A DNA stretch of 64,000 nt from Streptomyces sp. NBC_00448. Its GTDB lineage: Bacteria; Actinomycetota; Actinomycetes; Streptomycetales; Streptomycetaceae. Both the position numbers and the translations under genes were made by a program. Shown piece by piece: positions 9,174-17,197 of this stretch; position 1 is the first letter of the stretch, and each line of letters starts with the position of its first letter. The notes beneath the pieces were generated by a model. It was not told the DNA's origin, did no database searches, and was given only the letters and a program-made list of their open reading frames with translations. The stretch is from NCBI RefSeq assembly GCF_036014115.1, contig NZ_CP107913.1, positions 9,442,501 to 9,506,500 on the forward strand, given 5' to 3'.

Positions 9174-9197
9174 GCGCCCGCGGGGCCGCCCGGGCGC
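9174..9197. terminator. Bidirectional hairpin between kinase and GH9 genes
   Basis: GCGCCCG (9174-9180) pairs with CGGGCGC (9191-9197) around a 10-nt loop, immediately after the kinase stop and just before the convergent GH9 stop at 9204. It fills the 30-bp gap, so it likely terminates both transcripts. Confidence 0.5.
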
Positions 9198-9203
9198 CCG
9201 GGG

Positions 9204-10913
9204 TCAGCGTGCGGCGGCCACCGCGAGGAGGAACCAGCCCGTGTGCGGAATCCACTGCTCGGCCCACCGCCACGACTCCTCCTCCGGGGCGTTCGCGGGG
9301 AGGAAGGCGATGTCGTCCTCGTCCGTCCAGCCGGAGGTGATGCCGTTGACGATGCCGCCGGGCAGGTTGGGGAAGTCCGAGGCGTAGTCCACGTTGCCGC
9401 GTCCGCGGCCCTGAAGCATGCACGCCTGGAAGGGATTTCGGCCGGTGATCCACGCCAACTGGTCGTCGGCGAAGTCCAGCAGCCGCTCCCGGTCGGCCGC
9501 GGACACGCCCTCGGCGCCGGCGCAGAAGGACGCCGCCGCGGCGAGCGAGGCGATGGTGGCGTTCTCGCCCTGCCACCAGTAGCCGGTCTCGTTGGCGTGC
9601 GGGAAGAAGAACGCGTCACGGTCGGTGCCGCCCGCAGGGCGCACCCGCTGCCGCGGGTAGCCGAACGGGTTCGGCACCGCGGAGGTGCGGGCGAGCGTGT
9701 CGAGCATCGCCCGCACCGCCAGCGAACGGGCCTCGCCGGCCTCGGGGGAGTCGGGGAGGACGGCCGCGAAACGGAGCAGGGCGAGGACGGGCAGGCCCGC
9801 CTCCACCGCGTGGAAGAAGGGCCGCCCCTCCGCGTCGGCGGTGAACCAGCCGGGCCCGCCGCCGTCCGGCCGTACGTACCGGCGCACCAGCAGCCGTGCC
9901 CGGCGCCGGGCCGCCGCGACCACCGGGGCGCCGGCCGCGACCAGTTCGCAGGCCGCCAGCAGCGCCGCGTAGTCGTCGACCACCGTCTCGGTGCCGTCGT
10001 CGAGGTACTCCAGGTTGTGCGCTTCGAGGTGCGCGAAGCCGCCCAGCGCCGCGTCCAGGTACTGCGCGCCGGTGAAGTCGCCGTGGTCGTCGAGGGTGGA
10101 GGCGCGGGCCAGCGCGGCGATCGCGAGGCCGCCGCCCTGCCGGTACGCGGCCTGGTAGCCGTCGGTACGGACGCACTCCGCCAGCGGCGCCGTCACGAAC
10201 CGCTCGTCCAGCCGCTTGGTGAGCGCGTCGAAGACGCCGGTGTAGAAGTAGCCCTCGGGGGCACGGAAGCGGACCAGGAAGTCGGCGCCCCACAGGGCCT
10301 CGTCGCGCAGCCGGGCGCCGAGCGAGCGGACCAGCTCGGGATGCCGCTCGGCGAGCACGTCCCCGGCCGCCGCCAACGCCCAGGCGCACAGCGGGATCTG
10401 CTGCGGGCTCATGGTGCGGGTGTAGGTGAGGTGGCTGAGGAACTTGCTCGGGTCGCCGCTCGCGTCCAGCCAGCCGCCGCTCGCGTCCACCTCCCGCCCG
10501 CTGTCGTCGGCCCACAGCCGCGCGTGCCGGTCCTTGCGGTCGATCTCGCCGCTGGAGCGCATCGCCCGGAAGTACGCGAGCACGTCGGACATCGTCTGCC
10601 GCTGGAGCCGGTCCGGGGCGATCTCGAACGGCTCCGAGACCGTCTCGCGCCCGCCGCCGTCCACGATCCGCACGGTGTACGTGCCGGCGGGCAGGTCCCG
10701 GGGGAGCGGGACGCGCGCGAAGGGCCCCGCCCGCCAGCCCGGGACGGCACCGACCGGGCCCGCGGTGAGCGGGTGGGGGCCGCCCGGGCCCAGGAGTTCG
10801 GCCACACGCGGCGCGCGGCCGTCGGGCAGCACGGCGACCACGGCCTTGGCGGCGGCGAGGCCGTGGCCCAGGTGCGCGGTCAGGATCGTCGCGGAGTCAT
10901 CGGTCGAACGCAC
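9204..10913 (-). CDS. Glycoside hydrolase family 9 protein (cytoplasmic type)
   Basis: A 569-residue protein with an N-terminal immunoglobulin-like domain (residues ~1-95, ending RLQRQTMSDVLAYFRAMRSS) and an (alpha/alpha)6 catalytic domain. The GH9 nucleophile-water Asp region is recognisable in SGGWLDASGDPSKFLSHLTY, but with one extra residue compared with the classical D-A-G-D. The candidate catalytic acid is in WRWAEQWIPHTGWF near the C-terminus. There is no signal peptide, so it acts inside the cell, unlike secreted cellulases; cytosolic GH9 members include exo-glucosaminidase-type enzymes. GTG at 10913 was chosen; a TTG at 10973 would add 20 residues but reads through the upstream hairpin. 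Role in the adjacent sugar-catabolic region is inferred. Confidence 0.75.
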   Translation of the reverse strand: MRSTDDSATILTAHLGHGLAAAKAVVAVLPDGRAPRVAELLGPGGPHPLTAGPVGAVPGWRAGPFARVPLPRDLPAGTYTVRIVDGGGRETVSEPFEIAPDRLQRQTMSDVLAYFRAMRSSGEIDRKDRHARLWADDSGREVDASGGWLDASGDPSKFLSHLTYTRTMSPQQIPLCAWALAAAGDVLAERHPELVRSLGARLRDEALWGADFLVRFRAPEGYFYTGVFDALTKRLDERFVTAPLAECVRTDGYQAAYRQGGGLAIAALARASTLDDHGDFTGAQYLDAALGGFAHLEAHNLEYLDDGTETVVDDYAALLAACELVAAGAPVVAAARRRARLLVRRYVRPDGGGPGWFTADAEGRPFFHAVEAGLPVLALLRFAAVLPDSPEAGEARSLAVRAMLDTLARTSAVPNPFGYPRQRVRPAGGTDRDAFFFPHANETGYWWQGENATIASLAAAASFCAGAEGVSAADRERLLDFADDQLAWITGRNPFQACMLQGRGRGNVDYASDFPNLPGGIVNGITSGWTDEDDIAFLPANAPEEESWRWAEQWIPHTGWFLLAVAAAR

Positions 10914-10939
10914 CCTCGGGTACCGCCCCTTCCCTCGTG

Positions 10940-10960
10940 CCGCCCGGACGTTCCGGGCGG
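10940..10960 (-). terminator. Hairpin after the small membrane-protein gene
   Basis: CCGCCCGGA (10940-10948) and TCCGGGCGG (10952-10960) form a perfect 9-bp stem with a 3-nt loop. It lies downstream of the minus-strand gene ending at 10992 and upstream of the GH9 start, so it probably separates the two transcripts. No U-tract. Confidence 0.5.
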
Positions 10961-10991
10961 CGGTGGTTGTCAAACGTACGCAGCTGCGCCG

Positions 10992-11579
10992 TCACGCGAG
11001 CATCGCCGCCATCGCGACGACCATCGCGGCGCTGCCCGCCTCGTGAAGCAGCGCCGCGGCCGGCCCGGGATCGTCCGGCCCGGGATCGGCGCGCCCACGC
11101 CCGGGTGCCGGGCCCGCGCCGGAGCCCGCCAGCGCGGCGACGTGGACGCCCGTCCGCGCCACCAGCCAGCAGGCGACGACGAACACGAAGAACCGCACGT
11201 CGTACGCCCCCTCGCCGCCGGGCATCCGCATGCCGGGGCGGTGGCCCGCCGCCCCGGTGAGCCCGGTGAGCCCGGTGAGCCCGGTGTGCCCGGCGGACCC
11301 GGGACGGGCGACCGCCGCGGTCAGCAGCGCCATCGTGGCCAGGTCCACGACGGCCGCGGTCCGGCCGCGGCACGGGCCGGCCAGCGCGGTCCACACCCCG
11401 GCCCCCGCGACGGCGCAGGCCCCCGCCACCAGCGGCGTCCCGCACACCCCGCAGGCCATCAGCGCCATCACCACCGCGACGACCGCGGCCGGCCCCCAGG
11501 CCCGGGCCCGGGCGGCGAGCCGCTCGGCCAGGCACATCCCCGCTCCCACGAGCCCGACGGCCATCGCCACTTCACTCAT
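10992..11579 (-). CDS. Small multi-pass membrane protein (DUF5134-like)
   Basis: A 195-residue protein with about five hydrophobic segments, Ala/Val/Met-rich, with a Cys pair in MACGVCGTPL. The arrangement resembles the actinobacterial DUF5134 membrane proteins, but the match rests on general character rather than a diagnostic motif. The loop near residue 115 contains an LTG-repeat encoded by a 9-bp tandem repeat (around 11254-11285). ATG at 11579 has a GGAAGG ribosome binding site; a longer in-frame start lacks one. Function unknown; copper or periplasmic roles have been suggested for neighbours of such proteins but nothing here supports a specific one. Confidence 0.55.
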   Translation of the reverse strand: MSEVAMAVGLVGAGMCLAERLAARARAWGPAAVVAVVMALMACGVCGTPLVAGACAVAGAGVWTALAGPCRGRTAAVVDLATMALLTAAVARPGSAGHTGLTGLTGLTGAAGHRPGMRMPGGEGAYDVRFFVFVVACWLVARTGVHVAALAGSGAGPAPGRGRADPGPDDPGPAAALLHEAGSAAMVVAMAAMLA

Positions 11580-11772
11580 CGTGCCTTCCGCTGGGTGGGA
11601 GGGACCGGCGACGCGGACGACGGACCGCCCGCGCACGCGGAACGTCGGAACCGTCGACGTCGTGACTGTTGACGTCGCGGCGGCCCGGAACTCAGCGGTG
11701 CCCGACCGACGGCGGGCCTACGCCTGACCTACGGAGGGTCTCCGGGCGGGCCCGTGCCGGTGGTGGTGCGAA

Positions 11773-11799
11773 GGGCCGGCCCCGGAGGACCGTCGGCCC
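11773..11799 (-). terminator. Hairpin after the aldehyde dehydrogenase gene
   Basis: GGGCCG (11773-11778) pairs with CGGCCC (11794-11799), 10 bp downstream of the aldehyde dehydrogenase stop on the minus strand. GC-rich, no U-tract. Confidence 0.35.
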
Positions 11800-11808
11800 G
11801 GCCAGGCC

Positions 11809-13269
11809 CTAGTACGGGTAGTGGACCGGTTCGCTCGCGACCGTGCGCCAGCGGCGCTCGGTGAACTCCTCCAGGTTCGCGTCGCCCCCGGCCCGGCCGC
11901 CCAGCCCGGAGTGGCCGATCCCACCGAAGGGGGCGAGCGGTTCGTCCTGGGGCGTCGCGTCGTTGACGTGGACCATCGCGGAGTTCAGGCGGCGGGCGAC
12001 CTCGGTGGCCCGGTGGATGTCGGAGCCGACGACCGAGGAGACCAGGCCGTAGCGGGTGTCGTTGGCGAGTTCGACCGCCTTCTCGGCGCCGTCGACGACC
12101 GCGACCGGCGCGATGGGCGCGAAGATCTCCTCCGTCCACAGCGCGGAGGCCGGATCGACGTCCACCACGACGGTCGGGCGGAAGAACCGGCCCTCGTTGG
12201 TGCCGCCGGTCAGCACCCGCGCACCGCCGGCCACCGCCTCGTCGAGCAGCCGCCTGGCGCGCGCCAGTTGGACGTCGTTGATGATCGGACCGAGACCGGT
12301 CTGGTCCCGGAAGGTGTCGCCCACGGTGATGGCCGCGGCGCGCTCCGACAGGTTGCGCAGGTAGGCGTCGGCGACCGCGCGATCGACGATGTGCCGCCCC
12401 GCGCTGATGCAGGTCTGCCCCTGGTAGTGGAAGCTCGACCACGCCCCGATCATCGCGGCCTGATCGACGTCGGCGTCGGCCAGGACGACGAGGGCGTTGT
12501 TGCCGCCGAGTTCCAGCGAGGTCTTCTTGAGCAGGGACCCTGCGGTGCTCGCGATCTGCCGCCCGACCGTCGTCGAACCGGTGAAGTGCACCATCGCCAC
12601 GTCCGGGTGCTCGACCAGCCTCCGCCCGACCTCCTCGCCGCCGGGCAGCACCTGGAAGACGCCGGCCGGCGCCCCCGCCTGCTCGAACAGCTCCGCTATC
12701 GCCAGGCCGCCGGACAGCGGCGTCTCCGGCGAGGGCTTGAGCAGCACGGTGTTGCCGAGCGCGAGCGCGGGTGCGATGACCCGCATCCCCAGCACCAGCG
12801 GGAAGTTCCACGGCGTGATCGCGGCGACCAGGCCGACCGGCACGCGCTCGCCCACCGAGAAGCGGCCCGGGTGCCCGGTCTGCAGCACCTCGCCGACCGG
12901 CCGGGAGGCCAGCGCCGCCGCCTCGGTCAGCTCGCCGACCGCGGAGGCGATCTCGTAGTCGGCCTTGCCGGCGATGCTGCCGGTCTCCCGCACGATCAAC
13001 TCGCGGAAGCCGTCGGCGTGTTCGAGGGCCGTTGCGACGCCGCGGAGGATCGCTGCGCGCTCGGTGTACGGGAGCGCCGCCCATGCGCGTTGCGCGGTCA
13101 CCGATGACGCCACGGCGGCGTCGACGTCGGAGGTGCCGGCGTCGCCGGCGACGCCGAGCAGCTCGCCGGAGGACTTGTCGCGGACCTGGAGGGTGCCTCC
13201 GGCGGTGGGCGGGTGGAATCGTCCGTCCGTGTAAATGGCTTTCGACCATGGGGGGTTGTGCGTTGCCAT
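11809..13269 (-). CDS. NAD(P)-dependent aldehyde dehydrogenase (benzaldehyde dehydrogenase-like)
   Basis: A 486-residue ALDH-superfamily enzyme oxidising an aldehyde to the acid. Motifs: Rossmann fold with VLLKPSPETPLSGG, FTGSTTVGRQI, the catalytic Glu in LELGGNNALVV, the catalytic Cys in YQGQTCISAGR, and EEIFAPIAPV plus the C-terminal PFGGIGHSGLGGRAG. Subfamily resembles benzaldehyde/vanillin dehydrogenases. ATG at 13269 has AAAGGAG eight bases upstream. It lies 154 bp downstream of the sugar-kinase operon on the same strand, separated by a Streptomyces-type intergenic repeat. A pairing with the copper amine oxidase (amine to aldehyde to acid) is attractive but inferred. Confidence 0.9.
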   Translation of the reverse strand: MATHNPPWSKAIYTDGRFHPPTAGGTLQVRDKSSGELLGVAGDAGTSDVDAAVASSVTAQRAWAALPYTERAAILRGVATALEHADGFRELIVRETGSIAGKADYEIASAVGELTEAAALASRPVGEVLQTGHPGRFSVGERVPVGLVAAITPWNFPLVLGMRVIAPALALGNTVLLKPSPETPLSGGLAIAELFEQAGAPAGVFQVLPGGEEVGRRLVEHPDVAMVHFTGSTTVGRQIASTAGSLLKKTSLELGGNNALVVLADADVDQAAMIGAWSSFHYQGQTCISAGRHIVDRAVADAYLRNLSERAAAITVGDTFRDQTGLGPIINDVQLARARRLLDEAVAGGARVLTGGTNEGRFFRPTVVVDVDPASALWTEEIFAPIAPVAVVDGAEKAVELANDTRYGLVSSVVGSDIHRATEVARRLNSAMVHVNDATPQDEPLAPFGGIGHSGLGGRAGGDANLEEFTERRWRTVASEPVHYPY

Positions 13270-13370
13270 GTTCGGCTCCTTTCGGGGTTCATACGTGCTC
13301 CGGGGTGCCCTGTGCCCCTGACCCTCCGGGGTGCCCCGTTCTCTCGGTTCCGGGACCTTGTGCCCGGGGA

Positions 13371-13400
13371 GTGGCTTGTCGCGCAGTTCCCCGCGCCCCT
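13371..13400. repeat. Streptomyces-type intergenic repeat (GCGCGGGGAACTGCGCG family)
   Basis: Read on the minus strand this begins GGGGCGCGGGGAACTGCGCG and continues with ACAAGCCAC. This motif family recurs in intergenic regions of many Streptomyces genomes. The GCGC arms flank GGGGAACT, so a small hairpin is possible. It sits in the 154-bp gap between the kinase operon and the aldehyde dehydrogenase; it may act as a terminator or attenuator. Confidence 0.6.
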
Positions 13401-13423
13401 GGTCGCCGGGCACGCCCCTTGGG

Positions 13424-14317
13424 TCAGGGGGCCGTCAGCCGGGACTTGGCCAGCGCCACCGCGCCGGCGACCGGGGGGACTTCCAGCAGACGGAGCGTCA
13501 GATCGGGTTGGGCCGCGGCGAGGTGGGAGCGTAGGCCGTCGGCGAGGAGGGGCTGGGCGAGGACCACGCCGCCGGCGGCCACGACGGTGCGGCCGGTGGC
13601 GCCGCGCGCACGCAAGCGGTAGACGAGCGAGGCCAGTTCGGCCGCGGCCACGTCCACCACCTCGGCGGCGAGCGAGGAACCCGCGGCGGCCGCGGCGAAG
13701 ACCGCGGGCGCGGCGGGGCCCCAAGTCGCAGGCGTGGGGGAGTCGTTGACCGCGCGGGCGAGCCCGGGGGCGTCGGCCACACCGTAGTGGGCGAGGAGCG
13801 CGGAGAGCAGTCCGTCGTCGGGCAGGCCCATGTCGTGTGCGGCCAGCGCCGCCTTCGCCGCCTCCCGTACGATCGCCGGCGCGCTGCCCTCGTCGCCGAG
13901 CACCCAGCCCCAGCCGCCGGCGAACAGGACGGTGCCGTCGGCGCCGGTGCCCACCGCGATGGAGCCGGTGCCGGCGATGACGCCGATCCCCTGCTCCAGA
14001 CCGGCGGCCGGCACCAGCAGCGCGGCGTCGTTGACGACGCTCGCGGGCACCGCGAGCGCTTCGAGGGCCGCGCCGAGGTGCGCGCAGTGCTCCTGCGTGT
14101 CGCAGCCCTGCGCGCCGACGCCGAGGGCGGCGACCTCGTCGCCCGCGGGCAGCACGGTGCGCACCCGGTCCAGCAGCCAGCGCGCGGCGTGCCGGACCGG
14201 GGCGGCCTCCCAACCGGTGGAGGGCAGTTCGACGTCGGCGCGGACCGTGCCGTCCGGGGCCGCGACCCGGATCGCGACCTTGGTGCCGCCGATGTCGGCG
14301 CCGACCAGGACCCTCAT
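13424..14317 (-). CDS. BadF/BadG-type N-acetylglucosamine kinase-like protein
   Basis: A 297-residue ASKHA-fold kinase. Phosphate-1 motif GADIGGTKVAIRV at the N-terminus, connecting VVNDAALLVPA, phosphate-2 GVIAGTGSIAVG, GGWGWVLGDEGSA (the BadF/GlcNAc-kinase G-W-x-x-x-L-G-D-E-G-S motif) and adenosine motif VVAAGGVVLAQ. Such proteins phosphorylate N-acetylglucosamine or related sugars with ATP. Start ATG overlaps the SIS stop by ATGA (14314-14317), so it is translated as the last gene of the operon. Pairing with a SIS-domain protein is the usual context for amino-sugar use; the actual substrate here is not known. Confidence 0.85.
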   Translation of the reverse strand: MRVLVGADIGGTKVAIRVAAPDGTVRADVELPSTGWEAAPVRHAARWLLDRVRTVLPAGDEVAALGVGAQGCDTQEHCAHLGAALEALAVPASVVNDAALLVPAAGLEQGIGVIAGTGSIAVGTGADGTVLFAGGWGWVLGDEGSAPAIVREAAKAALAAHDMGLPDDGLLSALLAHYGVADAPGLARAVNDSPTPATWGPAAPAVFAAAAAGSSLAAEVVDVAAAELASLVYRLRARGATGRTVVAAGGVVLAQPLLADGLRSHLAAAQPDLTLRLLEVPPVAGAVALAKSRLTAP

Positions 14318-15333
14318 ACCGTCGGCCCCCCGGTCACCTTGATGTCGGCGTTGTGGAACACGAACTCCTCGATGTCCACGGCGCGGACCTCGGCGACGGC
14401 CTCGACGAGGATCTGCGCGACCAGGATCTCCAGCACCGCGCGCTGCGCCGCAGGCAGCCGCGGCACCCGCACCGGGTGCAGCCTCGGCCGCTTCTCGGGC
14501 GGCGCCGAGGTGACCAGCACCACCGGGTGCCCCGCGGCCGCGAGGGTGTCGGCCACGGTGTGCTCGCGCTCGTCGCCGAAGACCACGTGCACCCCGCCGC
14601 CGGCCGACTCCATCGCGCCGTGCAGGTACTGGCGGGTACTCATCCCGGTCGAGGGGATACGGACGACCTCGCGGAAGAGCAGCGCGGACGCCTCGGCGGA
14701 GCCCACCGCGGGGCCGGCGCCGACGAAGTCCGCGGAGGTGGCGGTCGCGAACAGCGGGGCCAGCGCCCGCACCTGCTCGCGCAGTTCCTTCTCCGTCGCG
14801 GCGAACAGTGCGCCGAGCCGGGCCCAGCCCTCGTCCGGCGCGCCGCCGTCCCACGCGTCGGCGAGCATGCCGAGCGCGGCGACGGTCGCGGTGTAGCCGA
14901 TGGTGGAGGCGTAGCTGTCGGGCACGCTGCCGATGTCGAGCACGCCGGTGGCGATGTCCGCGATCGGCGAGGGGGTCATGTTGACCACGGCGTGCCGCAG
15001 CGACGGCTCGACGGATTCGAGCACGGCGAGCGTCTCGGAGCTGCGGCCGCTCTGCGAGACGCCGAACACCGGGTGCCGGCTGGCGGGGAACGGCAGCGGG
15101 TGGTCGCCGGCGCCCAGCCGCCAGGAGTGCACGCCCCGGCTGCGCAGCGACCACACCGGGGCGCAGGCGGCCGCCAGGCTGGCGCCGATCCCGACGAACA
15201 CCGGTCCCGGGCCGGTGAGCAGCCCGGCCGTGGCGAGCGAGGCCACCGACGGGGTCAGCCGGGCGATCGCGGCTTCCAGTTCCTCGCCCTGGGTCGCGCG
15301 GGCCGTGGCGTAGGGGAGGTATCCCTCGCTCAT
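14314..15333 (-). CDS. SIS-domain protein (amino-sugar isomerase/deaminase-like)
   Basis: A 339-residue protein with two sugar-isomerase (SIS) domains, like the isomerase half of GlmS or the AgaS group. The first domain has VFVGIGASLAAA and the phosphate-binding FGVSQSGRSSETLA; the second begins near ATSADFVGAGPAVGSAEASA. SIS domains bind phosphosugars, commonly for ketose/aldose isomerisation with deamination. Both ends overlap neighbours by ATGA (15330-15333 and 14314-14317), so it is co-translated between the oxidoreductase and the kinase. Predicted to act on the product of the kinase. Confidence 0.85.
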   Translation of the reverse strand: MSEGYLPYATARATQGEELEAAIARLTPSVASLATAGLLTGPGPVFVGIGASLAAACAPVWSLRSRGVHSWRLGAGDHPLPFPASRHPVFGVSQSGRSSETLAVLESVEPSLRHAVVNMTPSPIADIATGVLDIGSVPDSYASTIGYTATVAALGMLADAWDGGAPDEGWARLGALFAATEKELREQVRALAPLFATATSADFVGAGPAVGSAEASALLFREVVRIPSTGMSTRQYLHGAMESAGGGVHVVFGDEREHTVADTLAAAGHPVVLVTSAPPEKRPRLHPVRVPRLPAAQRAVLEILVAQILVEAVAEVRAVDIEEFVFHNADIKVTGGPTV

Positions 15334-16448
15334 GTCTGCTCCGTTCCGTCGTAGGTCCGTGTGGTGGGGTCCCACTGCGGTGGGATCGGGGGCACCTCGG
15401 GTGCGCTGCTCGCCACCCGCACGGGTGCGCCGAGGTCGACGGACTCCTCGACCGCGAGCATCACGTCGAGCACGTGGTACGCCAACTCGCCGCTGGCGCG
15501 CGGGCGGGTGCCGGACCGCAGGGCGCGGGCCAGTTCGAGGACGCCGACGCCCCGGCCGCTCGGGACGCCGACGGCGGGCACCGTGGTCCACGGCGCGCCG
15601 GGCGTGGTGTCGGTCAGCAGCCGGGTGTCGCCGTCGAAGCCGCTCACCGGCACCTCCATGACACCGTCGGAGCCGGTGATCTCGAAGAGCTGGCGGCGCA
15701 GCGGCGAGTCGAAGCTGTAGACGGAGGTGCCGACCGCCCCGGAGGCGAAGGTGGTCACGACGCTGACGTGGGTGGGCACCTCCACCGGGAAGGCGGTGCC
15801 GGCGTCCGGCCCCGCGCCGATGATCCGCTGCGGGCGCGGGCTCTGGCCGCTCGCGCTCACCGACACGACCGGGCCCAGCAGTTGGACCAGGGCGGTCACG
15901 TAGTAGGGGCCGATGTCGAAGAGGGGGCCTGCGCCCTTGGCGAAGAGGAACTGCGGCCGCGGGTGCCACAGATCGGGCCCGGGGCCCTGCATCAGGGTGA
16001 GCACCGTCCTGGGCGTGCCGATCGCGCCCTCGGCCAGCAGCCGGTGGGAGGTCTGCACGCCGGGGCCGAGCACGGTGTCGGGGGCGTTGCCGACCACGAC
16101 GCCCGCGGCGGCCGCGGCGTCCAGGACGGCGCGGGCGCTCGCCCGGTCCAGGGCCAGCGGCTTCTCGCCCCACACGTGCTTGCCCGCCGCGATCGCGGCC
16201 AGCGCGACCTCGGCGTGGGCGGCGGGGACGGTCAGGTTGACCACCAGGTCCACGTCGTCGCGGCGCAGCACCTCGTCGGTGGTGCCCCAGGCCGGTACGC
16301 CGTACGCCTCGGCCTGCGCGCGGGCGCGGGCGGGCACCAGGTCGGCCACGGCGGTGACGGCGAGGTCGGGGTAGCCGGTGAAGGCATCGAGGTACTGGGC
16401 GGAGATGTCGCCGGCGCCGACCACCGCGACCCGCACGGGCGCGCTCAT
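15330..16448 (-). CDS. Gfo/Idh/MocA family oxidoreductase 1
   Basis: A 372-residue NAD(P)-dependent oxidoreductase. N-terminal Rossmann fold starting RVAVVGAGDISAQYL, then HVWGEKPLALD (E-K-P motif with catalytic Lys), and the C-terminal substrate domain with GPLFDIGPYYVTALVQLLGP (D-x-G-x-Y/H-x-x-x region). These enzymes oxidise or reduce sugar or cyclitol hydroxyls, for example inositol 2-dehydrogenase or 3-keto-glycoside formation. ATGA overlaps on both sides show tight translational coupling with the isomerase upstream and SIS gene downstream. Confidence 0.88.
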   Translation of the reverse strand: MSAPVRVAVVGAGDISAQYLDAFTGYPDLAVTAVADLVPARARAQAEAYGVPAWGTTDEVLRRDDVDLVVNLTVPAAHAEVALAAIAAGKHVWGEKPLALDRASARAVLDAAAAAGVVVGNAPDTVLGPGVQTSHRLLAEGAIGTPRTVLTLMQGPGPDLWHPRPQFLFAKGAGPLFDIGPYYVTALVQLLGPVVSVSASGQSPRPQRIIGAGPDAGTAFPVEVPTHVSVVTTFASGAVGTSVYSFDSPLRRQLFEITGSDGVMEVPVSGFDGDTRLLTDTTPGAPWTTVPAVGVPSGRGVGVLELARALRSGTRPRASGELAYHVLDVMLAVEESVDLGAPVRVASSAPEVPPIPPQWDPTTRTYDGTEQT

Positions 16449-17197
16449 GCGGCACCCCCGGCCAGGAAGTACGCGGCGTTGCGTTCGACCAGCGGCCAGA
16501 CGTCGCTGTGGTGGGCGACCACCTCGACGACGGGCAGCTCCACGTGCGCAGCGGTCAGCGCCAGCACCTCGTCCATCCGGCCGGCCGTGTCGACGCCCAG
16601 CACCGGGCGGTCGTTGCCGGGCTCCCGCTCGTGCACCACGTGCAGATGGCGCACCCGGTCGCCCAGGCGCGGCAGCAGCTCGAACACGTCGGCACCGCCC
16701 ACCCCCGCCCAGTAGACGTCGACCTCCAGCACCACCGTGGGATCGAGCAGCCCGGTGAGCACGTCGTAGACGGGCACCCCGTCGATACGCTGGGCGAACT
16801 CGAAGTCGTGGTTGTGGTAGCCGATCCGGATGCCGCGCGCGGCGGCGGTCTGGGCCGCGGCGTTGAGCGCGTCGGCGAGGCGTTCCACCCCCGCACGGTC
16901 GGCGATGCTGCCCGGGTCGACGTACGGCGTGATGACGCAGCCGATGCCGAGCGCCTGCGCGGCGTCCAGGATGTCCGCCACGTCGTGCCGGAGCACCGAC
17001 GCGTGGGCGGTCGCCGCGCTCAGCCCGGCGTCCCGCAGCGCGGCGCCGAGCCGCTCGGTGTCGCCGAGGATGTCGTACGGCTCCGCGTGGGTGAAACCGA
17101 AGCCCGCCAGTCGCGCGAGGGTACGGTCGAGGTCCGCGGGTCCGATGTCGTCACGCACGCTGTAGAGCTGGATTCCCAGCGGCTGCGCGGTCGTCAT
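16445..17197 (-). CDS. Sugar phosphate isomerase/epimerase (TIM barrel) 1
   Basis: A 250-residue AP-endonuclease-2-type TIM barrel. Visible features: N-terminal LGIQLYSVRDDI, metal-site strand IRIGYHNHDFEF (H-N-H), VVLEVDVYWAGVGG (D-x-Y-W), and VRHLHVVHERE followed by the C-terminal Glu strand LPVVEVVAHHSD. These are divalent-metal enzymes acting on keto sugars or cyclitols (inosose isomerase, 3-keto-disaccharide lyase and so on). It overlaps the amine oxidase stop and the next oxidoreductase start by ATGA. Confidence 0.85.
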   Translation of the reverse strand: MTTAQPLGIQLYSVRDDIGPADLDRTLARLAGFGFTHAEPYDILGDTERLGAALRDAGLSAATAHASVLRHDVADILDAAQALGIGCVITPYVDPGSIADRAGVERLADALNAAAQTAAARGIRIGYHNHDFEFAQRIDGVPVYDVLTGLLDPTVVLEVDVYWAGVGGADVFELLPRLGDRVRHLHVVHEREPGNDRPVLGVDTAGRMDEVLALTAAHVELPVVEVVAHHSDVWPLVERNAAYFLAGGAA

